The notes: generated by a model not told the origin, from the letters alone. A stretch of 64,000 nt of DNA from Amycolatopsis sp. WQ 127309 (GCF_023023025.1 NZ_CP095481.1:4898001-4962000); one strand, 5' to 3'. Counted from the first letter of the stretch, positions 44,267 through 53,106 are shown. Made by a program: numbers and translations.

Positions 44267-44758
44267 TTACTGAACCCAGCCGGTGTACTTGTCGCCGTAG
44301 ACCGACCGCTGCCGGGGCTGGGCGCTCCCGGAACCGAGCGCGGCGTTCGCGGCCCGGACCAGCCAGGCGTTGGTGGAGAGCCGGTCCCGGTTCGCCGCCT
44401 CCTCGACGCGCTGCTTGAGCTGCTTGGGCAGGCGCAGGTTGATCCGGGAGACGGTGCCGTCGTCCGGCTCGGACGGTGGCGGCGGCGGGGTCTGCTGGGG
44501 CGCCGGCTCGGGTGCGGTGGGCAGCGAGACGGCGAATTCGGCGTCCCGGCGGCGAAGGCGGACTTCGACCGAGCCGGGTGCGAGGTCGCGGGTGATCTCG
44601 TCGGCCGCGGCCGACAGGGCGTCGAGCAGGGTCAGCCGGATCGCCGACTCGAGCGGCGCGGTGAGCCGCTCGGCGAGGGCGACGGCTTCTTCGCCCGCCG
44701 ACTCGGCGGCGACCGCGAGCTCCCGCCGGAGTTCGTCTACGAAGGGCGTCAGGTCCAT
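44267..44758 (-). CDS. HicB-like ribbon-helix-helix protein, no HicA partner
   Basis: 163 residues, ATG start. Residues ~1-90 form a helical/beta N-domain (DELRRELAVAAESAGEEAVA, VEVRLRRRDAEFAVSLP), a Pro-rich linker (APQQTPPPPPSEP) follows, then the RHH RINLRLPKQLKQRVEEAA with LSTNAWLVRAANAAL. HicB antitoxins normally pair with HicA; none is here. It heads the DUF4097-DrrAB run and faces a phased operator array, so it is likelier to be a repressor of the transporter operon. Confidence 0.8.
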   Translation of the reverse strand: MDLTPFVDELRRELAVAAESAGEEAVALAERLTAPLESAIRLTLLDALSAAADEITRDLAPGSVEVRLRRRDAEFAVSLPTAPEPAPQQTPPPPPSEPDDGTVSRINLRLPKQLKQRVEEAANRDRLSTNAWLVRAANAALGSGSAQPRQRSVYGDKYTGWVQ

Positions 44759-44768
44759 GGCACAACTA

Positions 44769-44831
44769 TGGCGCCATCGTGGCACCACGACAACCCTGAA
44801 TTGGCACCCTTAGGGGTCAAAAGTGGTGCCA
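44769..44831 (-). promoter_or_regulatory. Phased TGGCACCA operator array before the HicB-like gene
   Basis: TGGCGCCA 44769, TGGCACCA 44780, TGGCACCC 44802 and TGGTGCCA 44824 begin 11, 22 and 22 bp apart, all on one helical face. Degenerate matches fall at the missing registers 44791 and 44813. RHH dimers bind such spaced repeats side by side, so autoregulation is expected. Confidence 0.65.
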
Positions 44832-44850
44832 GAGTGAGCAAAAGACCAGC

Positions 44851-45534
44851 TCAGGACGCTTCGATGCGCTCCAGCAGCTCGTCCAGGAAGCCGCAGACCT
44901 CGGCGGCGGCCCGGTCCGCGTCGCGCTCGGCGATGGCGTCCGCGAGGCCTTCGTGGCCGATCTCGGGCATGTGCCCGGCGCCTGGCGTGATGGTGGACGT
45001 CGCCGCGACACTCGCCGTGATGACCTCGGTCAGCCCGCGGTACAGCTCGGTGAGCAGCCGGTTGTGGCCGCTGCGGACGACCGCGCAGTGGAACTCGGCG
45101 TCGGTGCGCACGAAGTCCGGCCAGCGACCTTCGGCCAGCTCGACCTCGCGGCGAGCCAGCAGTGCGCGCAGCTCGGCGACGTCCTCGTCGGTCCGCTCGG
45201 CCGCGGCGAGCCGGGCGCCTTCGACCTCGAGGGTGCGCCGGACCTGCAGCACCTCGCGCAGCTCGTCGCCGCAGAGCCGGCGGATCGCGCCGGAGACCTC
45301 GCTGGTCGCGCGCACGTAGGTGCCGTCGCCCTGGCGGACCTCGAAGATGCCGGTGTGCGCGAGGGCGCGCACGGCCTCGCGGATGGTGTTGCGGCCGACG
45401 CCGAGCTGGTCGCCCAGCTCGACCTCGGTGGGGATGCGCTCGCCGATCGGCCATTCGCCCTGCGTGACGGCGGTCCGCAGCTGCTCGATGACCTGGTCGA
45501 CCAAGCCTGTCCGCCGGGTGGTGGCCAGAGGCAC
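44851..45534 (-). CDS. FadR-type GntR regulator (FCD domain)
   Basis: 227 residues from GTG 45534 (GAAGGGA 8 bp upstream); a TTG at 45555 is an alternative. Winged helix GLVDQVIEQLRTAVTQGEWP with VGRNTIREAVRALAHTGIFEV, then the helical FCD domain with DAEFHCAVVRSGHNRLL. FCD regulators bind metal plus a carboxylate ligand. Divergent from the CynX-like MFS (49 bp), its likely target. Confidence 0.9.
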   Translation of the reverse strand: MPLATTRRTGLVDQVIEQLRTAVTQGEWPIGERIPTEVELGDQLGVGRNTIREAVRALAHTGIFEVRQGDGTYVRATSEVSGAIRRLCGDELREVLQVRRTLEVEGARLAAAERTDEDVAELRALLARREVELAEGRWPDFVRTDAEFHCAVVRSGHNRLLTELYRGLTEVITASVAATSTITPGAGHMPEIGHEGLADAIAERDADRAAAEVCGFLDELLERIEAS

Positions 45535-45583
45535 AGGAATTATCCCTTCATCCAATCATCCTACGTATGCGATAGTAGCTCGT

Positions 45584-46813
45584 ATGCCCGTCGAATCCCG
45601 TGAAGCAGCACTCGAACCCGAGCTGGACGGCACGATCGAGACGCGCACGCCCGGCGTAGTCGCCGGCGGCGCGCTGCTCGCGGTCGCCGTGGTGCTGACT
45701 GCGCTCAACCTGCGCCCGGCCATCACCGGGGTCGGCCCGATGCTCGCCGAAATGCGCGCCGGCCTGGGCGCGTCCGTGCTCTGGGCGGGCGTGCTGACGA
45801 CGGTGCCGACGCTCTGCTTCGCCGGTGCCGGGCTCGCCGCGCCGCTGCTGGCCCGCCGCGCCGGGATCGGCGCCGCCATCGCGGTCGCGCTGACCGCGAT
45901 CGCCGCCGGGCTCGTGCTGCGCGTGCTCGACGGCCCGTACGTCGTGCTCGGCGGGACGCTCGTCGCGACCGCCGGGATCGCCCTGATCAACGTGCTCATC
46001 CCGGTCGTCATCAAGGGCTCCTTCCCGGCTCGGATCGGCCTGATGACCGGCGTCTACACCGCCGCTCTGCAGGGCGGCGGCGCGCTCGGGTCGGCCGTGA
46101 CCCCGCAGCTGGGCGACGCCTTCGGCGGCTGGCGCCCGGCGCTGGGCAGCTGGGCGGTGGTGGCCGTCGTCGCGCTCGCCGCGTGGATTCTCGCAGCCCG
46201 CGGCACCGGCCGGGCACCGCGTCACGCCGACGCCGCCGAGGGCGGCCGCTCGCTGCTGCGCAACCGGCTGGCCTGGATCGTCACGGCCTTCTTCGGCCTG
46301 CAGGCCTTCTACGCCTACGCGGCGATGGGCTGGTTCCCGCAGGTGCTGATGGACGCCGGTGTCTCGCGCGACCACGCGGGCCTGCTGTTCGGCCTGGTTT
46401 CGCTGATCGCCGTGCCGATCAGCCTGGTCGTGGCGCCGATGGCGGCCCGGCAGCGCGGCCAGGGCGCGTGGATCGTGACGTTCGGCGTGTTCGGCCTGGC
46501 CGGGACGGCCGGGCTGATGCTCGCCCCGGCGTGGTCGCCGCTGCTGTGGAGCGTGCTGATCGGCCTCGGGATGAGCGTCTTCTCGCTGGCCCTGACGGTG
46601 ATCGCGTTGCGCGCGAAGACCGGCGGCGACACCGCCCGGCTGTCCGGGATGGCCCAGGGCTTCGGCTACCTGTTCGCCGCGCTCGGCCCGTTCCTCTTCG
46701 GCTTGCTGCACGACCTCGCGGGTGGCTGGACCGTTCCGCTGGCGATGCTGCTGGGCCTGCTCGTGGTGCAGATGGGGTTCGGCGCTCTCGCGGGACGCCA
46801 CCGGTTCGTCTGA
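45584..46813 (+). CDS. MFS transporter, CynX/NimT type
   Basis: 409 residues, ATG about 8 bp after GATAGT, so perhaps leaderless. VVLTALNLRPAITGVGPMLAEM, GALGSAVTPQL and a dozen helices match the cyanate/2-nitroimidazole (CynX/YeaN) group. The intergenic CTAC-N10-GTAG dyad (45561-45578) may be the operator of the divergent FadR-type regulator. Confidence 0.88.
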   Translation: MPVESREAALEPELDGTIETRTPGVVAGGALLAVAVVLTALNLRPAITGVGPMLAEMRAGLGASVLWAGVLTTVPTLCFAGAGLAAPLLARRAGIGAAIAVALTAIAAGLVLRVLDGPYVVLGGTLVATAGIALINVLIPVVIKGSFPARIGLMTGVYTAALQGGGALGSAVTPQLGDAFGGWRPALGSWAVVAVVALAAWILAARGTGRAPRHADAAEGGRSLLRNRLAWIVTAFFGLQAFYAYAAMGWFPQVLMDAGVSRDHAGLLFGLVSLIAVPISLVVAPMAARQRGQGAWIVTFGVFGLAGTAGLMLAPAWSPLLWSVLIGLGMSVFSLALTVIALRAKTGGDTARLSGMAQGFGYLFAALGPFLFGLLHDLAGGWTVPLAMLLGLLVVQMGFGALAGRHRFV

Positions 46814-46816
46814 TTC

Positions 46817-46827
46817 TTAACAGTTAA
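46817..46827 (+). promoter_or_regulatory. TTAACAGTTAA site before the XRE regulator
   Basis: TTAACAGTTAA, an AT-rich near-palindrome, 27 bp before a -10-like TAAGAT (46854-46859). Its exact reverse complement lies at 47771, before the protease gene. Confidence 0.55.
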
Positions 46828-46865
46828 TGCCTGTTCGCGGCCGTTCGGCGGCTTAAGATCGTTCG

Positions 46866-47774
46866 ATGGCGGTTCCGTCGCCGGCCCTCGGGACGTTGCT
46901 GCGCACCGGCCCGTTCGACGCGGCCCTGCGCGCGGCGATCCGCGCCCGCGGCCTGAGCCTCGATCGCCTGCGCGAACACCTGCACGCCCGCGGCGTCTCG
47001 GTCACGACGGCGACGTTGAGCTACTGGCAGTCCGGCCGCAGCCGCCCGCAGCGGCGGGACTCGGTGCGCGGGGTGCGGCAGCTCGAAGTCGTCCTCGACG
47101 TGCCGCCGGGCTCGCTCGTCGCGTTGCTCGGCTCGCCGCGGTCACGCCGCTCCGCGGCCGCCGAGATGGGCCGGTTCTGGCCGGACGGCGGGCGCATCGA
47201 CGCCGCGGTGTCCGATGTGGACACCCGGTGGGACGAGCGGCTGACCCGGATCAGCCAGCACGACGTCGTGACGGTCGGCCCGGATCGCGAGGAGCTGGAG
47301 TTCCATTCGCGGCAGGTGCTGCGGGCCGAGGCGGACGGCCCGGACCGCTGGGTGGTCATCCTGCACCTCGACGAGCACGACCGGCCGCTGCCGGAGGTGC
47401 GTTCCCTGCGCGGCTGCCAGGCCGGGCGCAGCGTGCACAAGCCGGAGGACGGCCTGCTCGTCGTCGAACTGCTCTTCGGCCGGCCGCTCGTCCGCGGCGA
47501 AACGGTGATCACCGAGCACACGCTCGTGAATCGCGCGCCGCATCCACTCGCGACCAACTACGAACGCAAGTTCCGGCTGCCGGTCCGCGAATACGTGCTC
47601 GAAATCCGCTTCGACCCGGTGGCGGTGCCCGCGGTGTGCCGGCGGATCGTGGAACACGACGGCCGGCCGGCCGAATACGCCGACGTCGTCCCGGAATCCG
47701 GTGCGGTGCACGGCGTCGCGCTCGGTTTCGGGCCCGGCCGTTACGGTTTCGATTGGGAATGGGACGCCAGTTAA
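46866..47774 (+). CDS. XRE-like regulator of unknown class
   Basis: 302 residues, ATG 6 bp after TAAGAT (leaderless). FDAALRAAIRARGLSLDRLREHLHARGVSV plus TLSYWQSGRSRPQRRDS is an XRE-type helix-turn-helix. The remaining ~200 residues (RWDERLTRISQHDVVTVG, VILHLDEHDRPLPEVRSLRG, YERKFRLPVREYVLEIRFDP) form a beta-rich effector domain I do not recognise. It is flanked by two copies of an 11-bp site; the second overlaps its stop codon. Confidence 0.72.
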   Translation: MAVPSPALGTLLRTGPFDAALRAAIRARGLSLDRLREHLHARGVSVTTATLSYWQSGRSRPQRRDSVRGVRQLEVVLDVPPGSLVALLGSPRSRRSAAAEMGRFWPDGGRIDAAVSDVDTRWDERLTRISQHDVVTVGPDREELEFHSRQVLRAEADGPDRWVVILHLDEHDRPLPEVRSLRGCQAGRSVHKPEDGLLVVELLFGRPLVRGETVITEHTLVNRAPHPLATNYERKFRLPVREYVLEIRFDPVAVPAVCRRIVEHDGRPAEYADVVPESGAVHGVALGFGPGRYGFDWEWDAS

Positions 47775-47781
47775 CTGTTAA
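47771..47781 (+). promoter_or_regulatory. TTAACTGTTAA site before the S1 protease gene
   Basis: Exact reverse complement of the 46817 site; overlaps the TAA stop of the XRE gene and lies 76 bp before the protease ATG. It suggests the XRE protein controls both genes. Confidence 0.55.
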
Positions 47782-47857
47782 GGCCCTGCGGATCTTCAAT
47801 TCGGTGTTCTCCGGGATCTACCGTCGGCGAACCGAATCCCGATCCGAGGAGAACCTC

Positions 47858-49681
47858 ATGCGCAGACTGGTTTCCGTCGCGGGTGTCGCCGCGCTCGCCG
47901 CATTGGGACTGGGCTTCCAGCCCGCTCAAGCCGCGCCACCGGCACCGCCGGCCCATCCGCAGGCCGAGGTCGACGGCGTCGCGGCCGCGTTCGGGCTGTC
48001 CGCGGACCAGGCCCGGACCCGCCTCGCCGCCCAGGACGACGCCCACCGCTTGGCCGCGGCGCTGCCGACCGCGGTCCGGCAGCAGTCGGCGGGAGAGTGG
48101 TTCGACGCGGCCGCCGGGAAGCTGACCGTCGCCGTCACCACGCCGGCCGCCGCGGACCAGGTCCGCGCCACCGGGGCCGCGGTGCGGGTCGTGGCCCGCG
48201 GCCAGGCCGAGCTGGACCGCACCGACGCGGCCGTCCGCGCGCTGGTCGGCCAGGGCGTACCCGGCGTCTACGGCTGGGGCGTCGACGTCCGGAACAACGA
48301 GGTCGGCGTCTCCGTCGACCGCACGAAGAAGACGGCCGCGACGGAGAGTTTCCTTTCCAGCGTCAGGGAAATCGGCGTCCGGATCACCGAGACGACGACG
48401 TCGCCGAAGCAGCAGTCGGGCACGATCCAGACCGGCAACCCGTGGTGGCCGGGCAGCGAATCGAACTGCTCGGTCGGCTTCCCGGTCACGGATTCCAGTG
48501 GTGCCAAGCACTTCCTGACCGCCGGGCACTGCACGAACGACAGCAACCAGGCCGCCTACGGCGCGTCCGGCCAGCAGAACAAGGTCGGCACGTCGAACGT
48601 CGGCGGCACGCACAGCGTCAACGGCCAGGAAGGCGACATGGGCCTCGTCGCGGTGACGGAGGCGGGATGGAACCTCTCGGCGTCGGTCAACACCTGGGGC
48701 CAGCCGGCGGTGACGCTCTCCGGCGCGGCCGAGGCCATGGTCGGCGACAGCGTCTGCCACTCCGGCAACACTTCGCACTGGCAGTGCGGCGAAGTGAAGT
48801 ACACGCACAAGTCCGCCGACTACGGCAACGGCCTCATCATCGGCGACCTGACCTGGACGACGGCGTGTTCGCTCGGCGGCGACTCCGGCGGCGGCTGGCT
48901 GCTCGGCAGCAAGGCTGCCGGCCTGCACGACGGCGGCCCGTCGCAGTGCGTGCAGAACCCGAGCGACGGCGACATGTCGCTGTTCCAGCCAGTGATCGAG
49001 GCGCTGAACAAGTGGCAGCTCTCGCTGGTCGCCGGCGGCGGCACCGGCGACACGACGGCGCCGAGCGCGCCGGGCAACCCGCGGTCCACCGGCACGACGG
49101 CGAGCAGCGTTTCGCTCGCCTGGGACGCGTCGACGGACAACACCGGCGTCACCGGCTACGACGTCTACAACGGCTCCACGCTCGCCACGAGCGTCGCGGG
49201 CACCAGCGCCACGGTCTCCGGGCTCAACCCGGACACGGCGTACTCGTTCACGGTCAAGGCGAAGGACGCCGCCGGGAACGCGTCCGCGGCGAGCGCGGCC
49301 GTCAGCGCGCGGACGCAAGCGGGTGGCGGCGGCTCCCGCACGCTGACCAACGACACGGACTACGCGATCCGTGACTACCAGCAGGTGCTCAGCCCGATCA
49401 GCTCGACGCTGACCGGCAGCGCGGCCGCCTCGATCGGCGTCTCGCTGACCATCCGACACACGTGCGCCGAAGACCTCGGCATCACGCTGCTGGACCCGAA
49501 GGGCAAGGCGTACGCGCTCAAGTACAGCGGCGGCAGCACCTGCACGCCGTGGAGCGGCGCCCGGACGTTCACCATCCCGGCGACGGCGTCGTCCCCGGCC
49601 GCCGGCAAGTGGCAGCTGCGCGTGACCGACTACGGCCCCGGCGACACCGGCACCCTCGACACCTGGTCGATCACCCTCTGA
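47858..49681 (+). CDS. Secreted S1 (streptogrisin/alpha-lytic-like) protease with FN3 and P domains
   Basis: 607 residues, ATG with GAGGA upstream. Signal peptide (to ~26), an alpha-lytic-type pro-region (~35-185), catalytic domain with His224 (TAGHC), Asp260 (GDMG) and Ser343 (GGDSGGGW) and paired cysteines. An FN3 domain (~400-480; VSLAWDASTDNTGVTGYDVY) and a C-terminal proprotein-convertase P domain (~490-607; SLTIRHTCAEDLGITLLDP, WQLRVTDYGPGDTGTLDTW) follow. Extracellular protein degradation. FN3 plus P-domain together is an elaborate version of the family. Confidence 0.92.
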   Translation: MRRLVSVAGVAALAALGLGFQPAQAAPPAPPAHPQAEVDGVAAAFGLSADQARTRLAAQDDAHRLAAALPTAVRQQSAGEWFDAAAGKLTVAVTTPAAADQVRATGAAVRVVARGQAELDRTDAAVRALVGQGVPGVYGWGVDVRNNEVGVSVDRTKKTAATESFLSSVREIGVRITETTTSPKQQSGTIQTGNPWWPGSESNCSVGFPVTDSSGAKHFLTAGHCTNDSNQAAYGASGQQNKVGTSNVGGTHSVNGQEGDMGLVAVTEAGWNLSASVNTWGQPAVTLSGAAEAMVGDSVCHSGNTSHWQCGEVKYTHKSADYGNGLIIGDLTWTTACSLGGDSGGGWLLGSKAAGLHDGGPSQCVQNPSDGDMSLFQPVIEALNKWQLSLVAGGGTGDTTAPSAPGNPRSTGTTASSVSLAWDASTDNTGVTGYDVYNGSTLATSVAGTSATVSGLNPDTAYSFTVKAKDAAGNASAASAAVSARTQAGGGGSRTLTNDTDYAIRDYQQVLSPISSTLTGSAAASIGVSLTIRHTCAEDLGITLLDPKGKAYALKYSGGSTCTPWSGARTFTIPATASSPAAGKWQLRVTDYGPGDTGTLDTWSITL

Positions 49682-49684
49682 AGT

Positions 49685-49735
49685 CCGTGAAGGCCTCCTT
49701 ACCGGCTCTTACGGCCGGTAAGGAGGCCTTCACGG
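49685..49735. terminator. Dispersed GTGAAGGCCTCCTTACCG-type hairpin, copy 2
   Basis: Perfect 22-bp arms 49685-49706 and 49714-49735, right foot CGGCTTTT, between the convergent protease and mycothione reductase genes. Same family as 9914-9972. Confidence 0.82.
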
Positions 49736-49742
49736 CTTTTCG

Positions 49743-51137
49743 TCAGTCCAGGGGCAGGTTGAGCAGGGCGTTCTCGATCAGCTCCGGCATGGCCGGGTGG
49801 ATCCAGTACTGCCCGCGCGCCATCGCGTGCGCGTCCAGGCCGAAGCTCATCGCCTGGATCAGCGGCTGGATGACGCTCGACGCCTGCGGCCCGATGATGT
49901 GCGCGCCGAGCAGCTGCCCGGTGGCGGGGTCGGCGAGCAGCTTCGCGAAGCCGGTGGTGTCCTCCATGGCCCAGCCGTAGGCGATCCCGGCGTAGTCCTG
50001 CTTCGAGACCACGTAGGACACGCCCTGCTCGCGCGCCTTCTGCTCGGTGAGCCCGACCGACGCGATCTGCGGGTGGGTGAACACGGCGTGCGGCACGAAC
50101 CGGTGGTCGGCCTCGATCCGCTCGTCCGGGTGCAGCAGGTTGTGCTGCACCACGCGGGCTTCGTGGTTCGCGACGTGCTTCAGCTCGTGCGGCGAGGAGA
50201 GGTCGCCGAGCGCGTAGATGCCCTCGACGGCGGTCTCCTGGTAGTCGTCGACCACGACGTGCCCACTGTCCACTGTGGTCACGCCGGTGGCGGCGACGTC
50301 GAGCAGGTCGGAGTTCGGCTTGCGGCCGGTCGCGACGAGCAGCAGGTCCGCCTCGACGGTCTCGGCGCCCTGCGGCCCTTCGAGGTCCAGCGCGACGCCG
50401 TCGGCCGTCTTGCGCGCCCGCACGGTCTTGCGCTCCAGCCGGACGTCGAAGCGTTCCGACGCCAGCTCGGTGAAGCGGGCGCTGACGTCCTCGTCCTCCG
50501 AGCGCAGCAGCCGCGCGGACCGGTTGACCAGCGTGACCCGCACGCCGAACGACGCGAAGACGTGCGCGAACTCGGCCGCGATGTACCCGCCGCCGAGGAT
50601 GACGATGCGCTCGGGCAGCTCGTCGAGCCGCATCACCGTGTCGGAGGTGTAGTAGCCGGTGTCCTCGATGCCGGGGATGTCCGGGATCACCGGACGGCCA
50701 CCCGCGGCGAGCACGAACCGGTCGGCGGTCAGCACCTCGTCCGGGCGCCCGTCGGGGAACGTGACGCGCAGTTCCTTGGTGCCGGTGAAGCGCCCGGTGC
50801 CCTCGTAGACGTCGACGTTCTTGTTGTCCTCGTGGCTGCGGCGGTACTCCGCGCCGCCCGCGGCGATCGGGTCGATGCGGCCGAAGACGCGGTCGCGGAT
50901 GTCGCGCCAGCGCACGCCCTTGAGCTCTTCGTCGACGCCGTACTTCGCACTCTCGGCGGGCGTGTGGGCGACGTCGGCGGCGTAGACGAACATCTTCGTC
51001 GGGATGCAGCCGACGTTCAGGCAGGTCCCGCCGAAGGTGCCCTTCTCCACGATGGCCGTCTTCTTGCCGGCGAAACCGGGGCCGAGGATCGAGTTCCCCG
51101 ATCCCGTCCCGACGATCACCAGGTCGTAGTGGGGCAC
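49743..51137 (-). CDS. mtr: Mycothione reductase
   Basis: 464 residues, GTG start. FAD motif DLVIVGTGSGNSI, redox-active C39-LNVG-C44 in GGTCLNVGCIPTKMF, NAD motif ILGGGYIAAEFAHVF, GYYTSDTVM and the C-terminal dimer segment YWIHPAMPELIENALLNL with the catalytic His/Glu. It keeps mycothiol reduced. The WIHPAMPELIENALL ending and lack of lipoyl features separate it from dihydrolipoamide dehydrogenase. Confidence 0.92.
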   Translation of the reverse strand: MPHYDLVIVGTGSGNSILGPGFAGKKTAIVEKGTFGGTCLNVGCIPTKMFVYAADVAHTPAESAKYGVDEELKGVRWRDIRDRVFGRIDPIAAGGAEYRRSHEDNKNVDVYEGTGRFTGTKELRVTFPDGRPDEVLTADRFVLAAGGRPVIPDIPGIEDTGYYTSDTVMRLDELPERIVILGGGYIAAEFAHVFASFGVRVTLVNRSARLLRSEDEDVSARFTELASERFDVRLERKTVRARKTADGVALDLEGPQGAETVEADLLLVATGRKPNSDLLDVAATGVTTVDSGHVVVDDYQETAVEGIYALGDLSSPHELKHVANHEARVVQHNLLHPDERIEADHRFVPHAVFTHPQIASVGLTEQKAREQGVSYVVSKQDYAGIAYGWAMEDTTGFAKLLADPATGQLLGAHIIGPQASSVIQPLIQAMSFGLDAHAMARGQYWIHPAMPELIENALLNLPLD

Positions 51138-51232
51138 TTCATCCTCCGCGGGCTCGTTCCGAACGGTTCACCCTAGCCAACCTGCCGCGTGGAGCAGGTG
51201 TTCCCGCGTGTGCTTAACGTCGTATTACGTGA

Positions 51233-52105
51233 TCAGTGACCGTTGGCGGTGAAGTGCATCCGGTCCTTCGGGCTGGTCCACGCCCCGCCCCAGCTCCAGC
51301 CGATCGCCGAGAACGCGCGGACGGTGGCGTCGCCGGCCAGGACCATGCCGGGGCGTTTCCGCGAGCGGTCGACGTAGGCCGAGGCCAGCTCGGGCAGCAC
51401 CAGGTCGCCCTGGGTGTAGGGGTTGCAGAACGGGTTGACGTCCACCGCCAGCCCGTAGGCGTGCGCCGACCAGGTCGTCTGGCCGCGTGCCGGGCGGCAG
51501 ACGAACGCGCTGGTCGAGTTGCCGTCGCCGGTGGGCGCCAGGGTCAGCTCGGCCGGGCTGGTCACGCGCATTTCCTCCAGGGGGAAGTGCGCGGCGAAGA
51601 GCTTCCCGAACGCCTTCGTGATCCCGGCGGCGCCGGACGCGTTCACCAGCATCTCGCCGGTGTGCGCGCGGCCGTCGAACCCCCAGAACGCCATCGTGAG
51701 GTAGCGCAGGTCGGTGGCCTTGACCGGGCAGGCGGCCTGCCAGGTGCTGCGCGCGAGGACGGCGGCGGGCACGACGCTGATCGTCGAGGCGTAGGCGTTC
51801 CCGGCCGGTGGGGGAAGAACGTCTTTTGTCGGAAGTGCCCGATTCACCAGTTCGGGTGGCGTCGGTTCGATCTCGCCGAAGCCGTCGGAACGCAGGGGGA
51901 GCGGGTGGGCACCCACCTGCCAGGTGACAACGGGCGCGCTCGACGTCTTCGGCGGCGCCGGTTTCACCGGGGAGGGGGGTTTGGACACGGCCGTCGTGAC
52001 CGGCGCCGCGGCGACCGGCTGGGGCGCCGAGGGGACCTCCGACGTGCAGGCGGCCAGCGTGACGGCCATGACCGCCCCGAGCGCCGCCGTCGCTGTCCGT
52101 CGCAT
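51233..52105 (-). CDS. Lipoprotein M15-like peptidase (VanY type)
   Basis: 290 residues from ATG 52105. Lipobox VTLAAC (Cys19), a Pro/Ala-rich linker, then STSAFVCRPARGQTTWSAHAYGLAVDVNPF, the SxHxxGxAxD zinc pattern of D-alanyl-D-alanine carboxypeptidases, and the terminal WTSPKDRMHF with the last His ligand. It would trim or hydrolyse peptidoglycan peptides outside the membrane. Divergent from the trypsin gene. Confidence 0.85.
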   Translation of the reverse strand: MRRTATAALGAVMAVTLAACTSEVPSAPQPVAAAPVTTAVSKPPSPVKPAPPKTSSAPVVTWQVGAHPLPLRSDGFGEIEPTPPELVNRALPTKDVLPPPAGNAYASTISVVPAAVLARSTWQAACPVKATDLRYLTMAFWGFDGRAHTGEMLVNASGAAGITKAFGKLFAAHFPLEEMRVTSPAELTLAPTGDGNSTSAFVCRPARGQTTWSAHAYGLAVDVNPFCNPYTQGDLVLPELASAYVDRSRKRPGMVLAGDATVRAFSAIGWSWGGAWTSPKDRMHFTANGH

Positions 52106-52273
52106 TCCGCAAGCTTGACATAAACGTTCGGTGAGCGCGGAGTCCACCCGTTTCAGTGACACCGCTTCGGGCTCACTCCGATTAGGGTATTCAGGGCCAC
52201 CTGTTCACGCTGTGGAGTCGCGTGAGTGCCGTGCGCAGTGCCTTTGCCTGGTGTTCGAAGAGGGGAACGACCC

Positions 52274-53089
52274 ATGTCCGTGAAGTCCCGCCGATCCCTG
52301 CTGCTCGTGAGCGGCGCGCTCCTCGCGGTCGCGGCGGTCGCCGTCCCGGTCGTGGTGAACACGGCTTCGGCGGACCCGGCGTCCGCCAACCAGCCCCGGA
52401 TCGTCGGTGGCAACAAAGCTTCGCTCGACGACCACCCGTACGCGGTGTACCTCGCCGACCCGGGCGGGAACCAGTACTGCGGCGCGGTGATCGTCAGCTC
52501 CACGGCGGTTGCGACGGCGGCGCACTGCGCGAAAGCCGTGGCGAAGCAGGACGTCCGCGTGGTGGCCGGGCGCGAGGACAAGCGCACCGGTGACGGCCAG
52601 GTGCTGAGCGTGTCGAAGATCTGGATCAGCAAGGGGTACAACGACCCGACGCAGGGCAACGACATCGCGGTGCTGACCGTGCGCGGCCAGCTCGGCTACC
52701 GGCCGGCGAAGCTGCCGGACAGCGGCGACTCGGCGTCGTACCGCGAGGGCACGCAGGCGACGGTGCTCGGCTGGGGCCGCGTCGCCGACGGCGGCGATCG
52801 GTCCGATTACCTGCGCAGCGCCCAGGTCCCGGTGATCGGCGACAAGGACTGCAACTCCGACTACGACGTCTACGACCCGAAGACCATGGTGTGCGCGGGT
52901 TACGCCGACGGCGGCGTCGACGCGTGCCAGGGCGACTCCGGCGGCCCGCTGGTCGTCGGCGACACCCTGATCGGTTTGGTGTCCTTCGGCGACGGCTGCG
53001 GCAAGGCCGGCAAGCCGGGCGTCTACACGCGGGTTTCGGCGTACGTCAACGACATCCAGCAACAGGCCAACCCGCGCCTGCTCGGCTGA
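52274..53089 (+). CDS. Secreted trypsin-like serine protease (S1A)
   Basis: 271 residues, ATG. Signal peptide plus short propeptide ending before I43-VGG, the trypsin activation N-terminus. Triad His84 (TAAHC), Asp130 (NDIAVL), Ser222 (GDSGGP); Asp216 occupies the chymotrypsin-189 position, predicting Arg/Lys specificity. Three cysteine pairs are plausible. The mature enzyme is close to Streptomyces griseus trypsin in size. Confidence 0.93.
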   Translation: MSVKSRRSLLLVSGALLAVAAVAVPVVVNTASADPASANQPRIVGGNKASLDDHPYAVYLADPGGNQYCGAVIVSSTAVATAAHCAKAVAKQDVRVVAGREDKRTGDGQVLSVSKIWISKGYNDPTQGNDIAVLTVRGQLGYRPAKLPDSGDSASYREGTQATVLGWGRVADGGDRSDYLRSAQVPVIGDKDCNSDYDVYDPKTMVCAGYADGGVDACQGDSGGPLVVGDTLIGLVSFGDGCGKAGKPGVYTRVSAYVNDIQQQANPRLLG

Positions 53090-53106
53090 GCGTGGTAAGC
53101 AGGGGC

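Noticed and set aside
45561..45578. CTAC-N10-GTAG dyad as a firm FadR-type operator
   Set aside because: Four-base arms are too short to be convincing alone; mentioned only in the transporter entry.
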